Shown here: positions 14,185 to 14,328 of the stretch, piece by piece
Layout of the letters: every line of letters starts with the position of its first letter
Numbering within the stretch: the first letter of the stretch is position 1
From: Anaerolineaceae bacterium UBA5311
GTDB taxonomy: Bacteria > Chloroflexota > Anaerolineae > Anaerolineales > Anaerolineaceae
Length of the DNA: 14,328 nucleotides
Direction: 5' to 3'
Assembly (NCBI GenBank): GCA_002411175.1
Contig: DHRN01000067.1
Span: forward strand, 1 to 14,328
The notes under the pieces: generated by a model
Databases searched by the model: none
Told to the model about the DNA's origin: nothing
The model's input: the letters and a program-made list of their open reading frames with translations, nothing else
Translations under genes and position numbers: made by a program

Positions 14185-14304
14185 CAGCAATTCTCAATGT
14201 GAAGGTCTCCAGAAAGGGAACAGGGAATAGGGAACAGGACCTGGGTATTGTCATCCTGAGCTTCTTTTGCGAAGGATCTTATCGATTGGAAGGGTAAGAT
14301 CCTT
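14185..14304 (+). repeat. Interspersed repeat, right copy with terminal 10-bp inverted repeat
   Basis: CAGCAATTCTCAAT (14185-14198), CAGGGAATAG (14221-14230) and CTGGGTATTGTCATCCTGAG (14241-14260), then AAGGATCTTA, repeat the order seen at 5-110 in the same orientation. The element continues into a perfect inverted repeat: AAGGATCTTA (14272-14281) and TAAGATCCTT (14295-14304) around a 13-base loop. No gene is visible here. Confidence 0.6.
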
Positions 14305-14328
14305 ATGAATTACATTTACGAAGTGCTT

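Overview
The window reads as a piece of a bacterial chromosome, most probably a Chloroflexota (Anaerolineae-like) genome or metagenome bin. That placement is an inference from gene content: a DUF134-NifX fusion with a His-rich tail, a clpC-radA pair without ctsR/mcsAB, a DUF6391 gene beside holA, and many short 'GTCATTCTGA...GAAGAATCTTA' type interspersed repeats. I see no rRNA, tRNA, CRISPR array, transposase or phage gene. Most genes have good Shine-Dalgarno sequences and intact family motifs.

Layout. 1-389: non-coding, repeat-rich, ending in a 9-bp terminator hairpin. 390-1121 (-): DUF134/NifX-like fusion, probably a metal- or Fe-S-linked regulator. 1566-2074 (+): msrA, broken by an apparent one-base G deletion just before the catalytic-Cys motif. 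2075-2414: non-coding with stem-loops. 2415-4632 (+): two-gene operon of an MFS transporter and an NAD-dependent epimerase-like protein. 4633-4819: convergent spacer with an inverted copy of the interspersed repeat and three 19-bp tandem units. 4820-5707 (-): metF. 5708-6026: divergent promoter region with a candidate extended -10 and a downstream palindrome. 6027-9999 (+): clpC-radA. 10227-13534 (+): probable operon DUF6391 - holA - macrodomain/HTH-like protein - vWA protein, closed by an 11-bp terminator stem. 13781-14089 (-): FmdB-type zinc ribbon protein with its own terminator overlapping the stop codon. 14090-14328: promoter of that gene, then a repeat related to the one at the left edge, ending in a 10-bp perfect inverted repeat.

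How the genes fit together. Much of the window is maintenance and stress biology: protein unfolding (ClpC), recombination repair (RadA), replication clamp loading (HolA), oxidised-methionine repair (MsrA, probably dead or mis-sequenced) and methylene-THF reduction for methionine (MetF). The least-described part is the macrodomain + vWA pair at 11778-13534. The macrodomain carries Cys where MacroD-type hydrolases have their catalytic Asp and is joined to a C-terminal HTH-like region. The vWA protein has a complete MIDAS, and its ribosome binding site lies in a predicted 7-bp hairpin. This looks like a conserved but functionally uncharacterised ADP-ribose-linked stress or signalling module; that role is inference.
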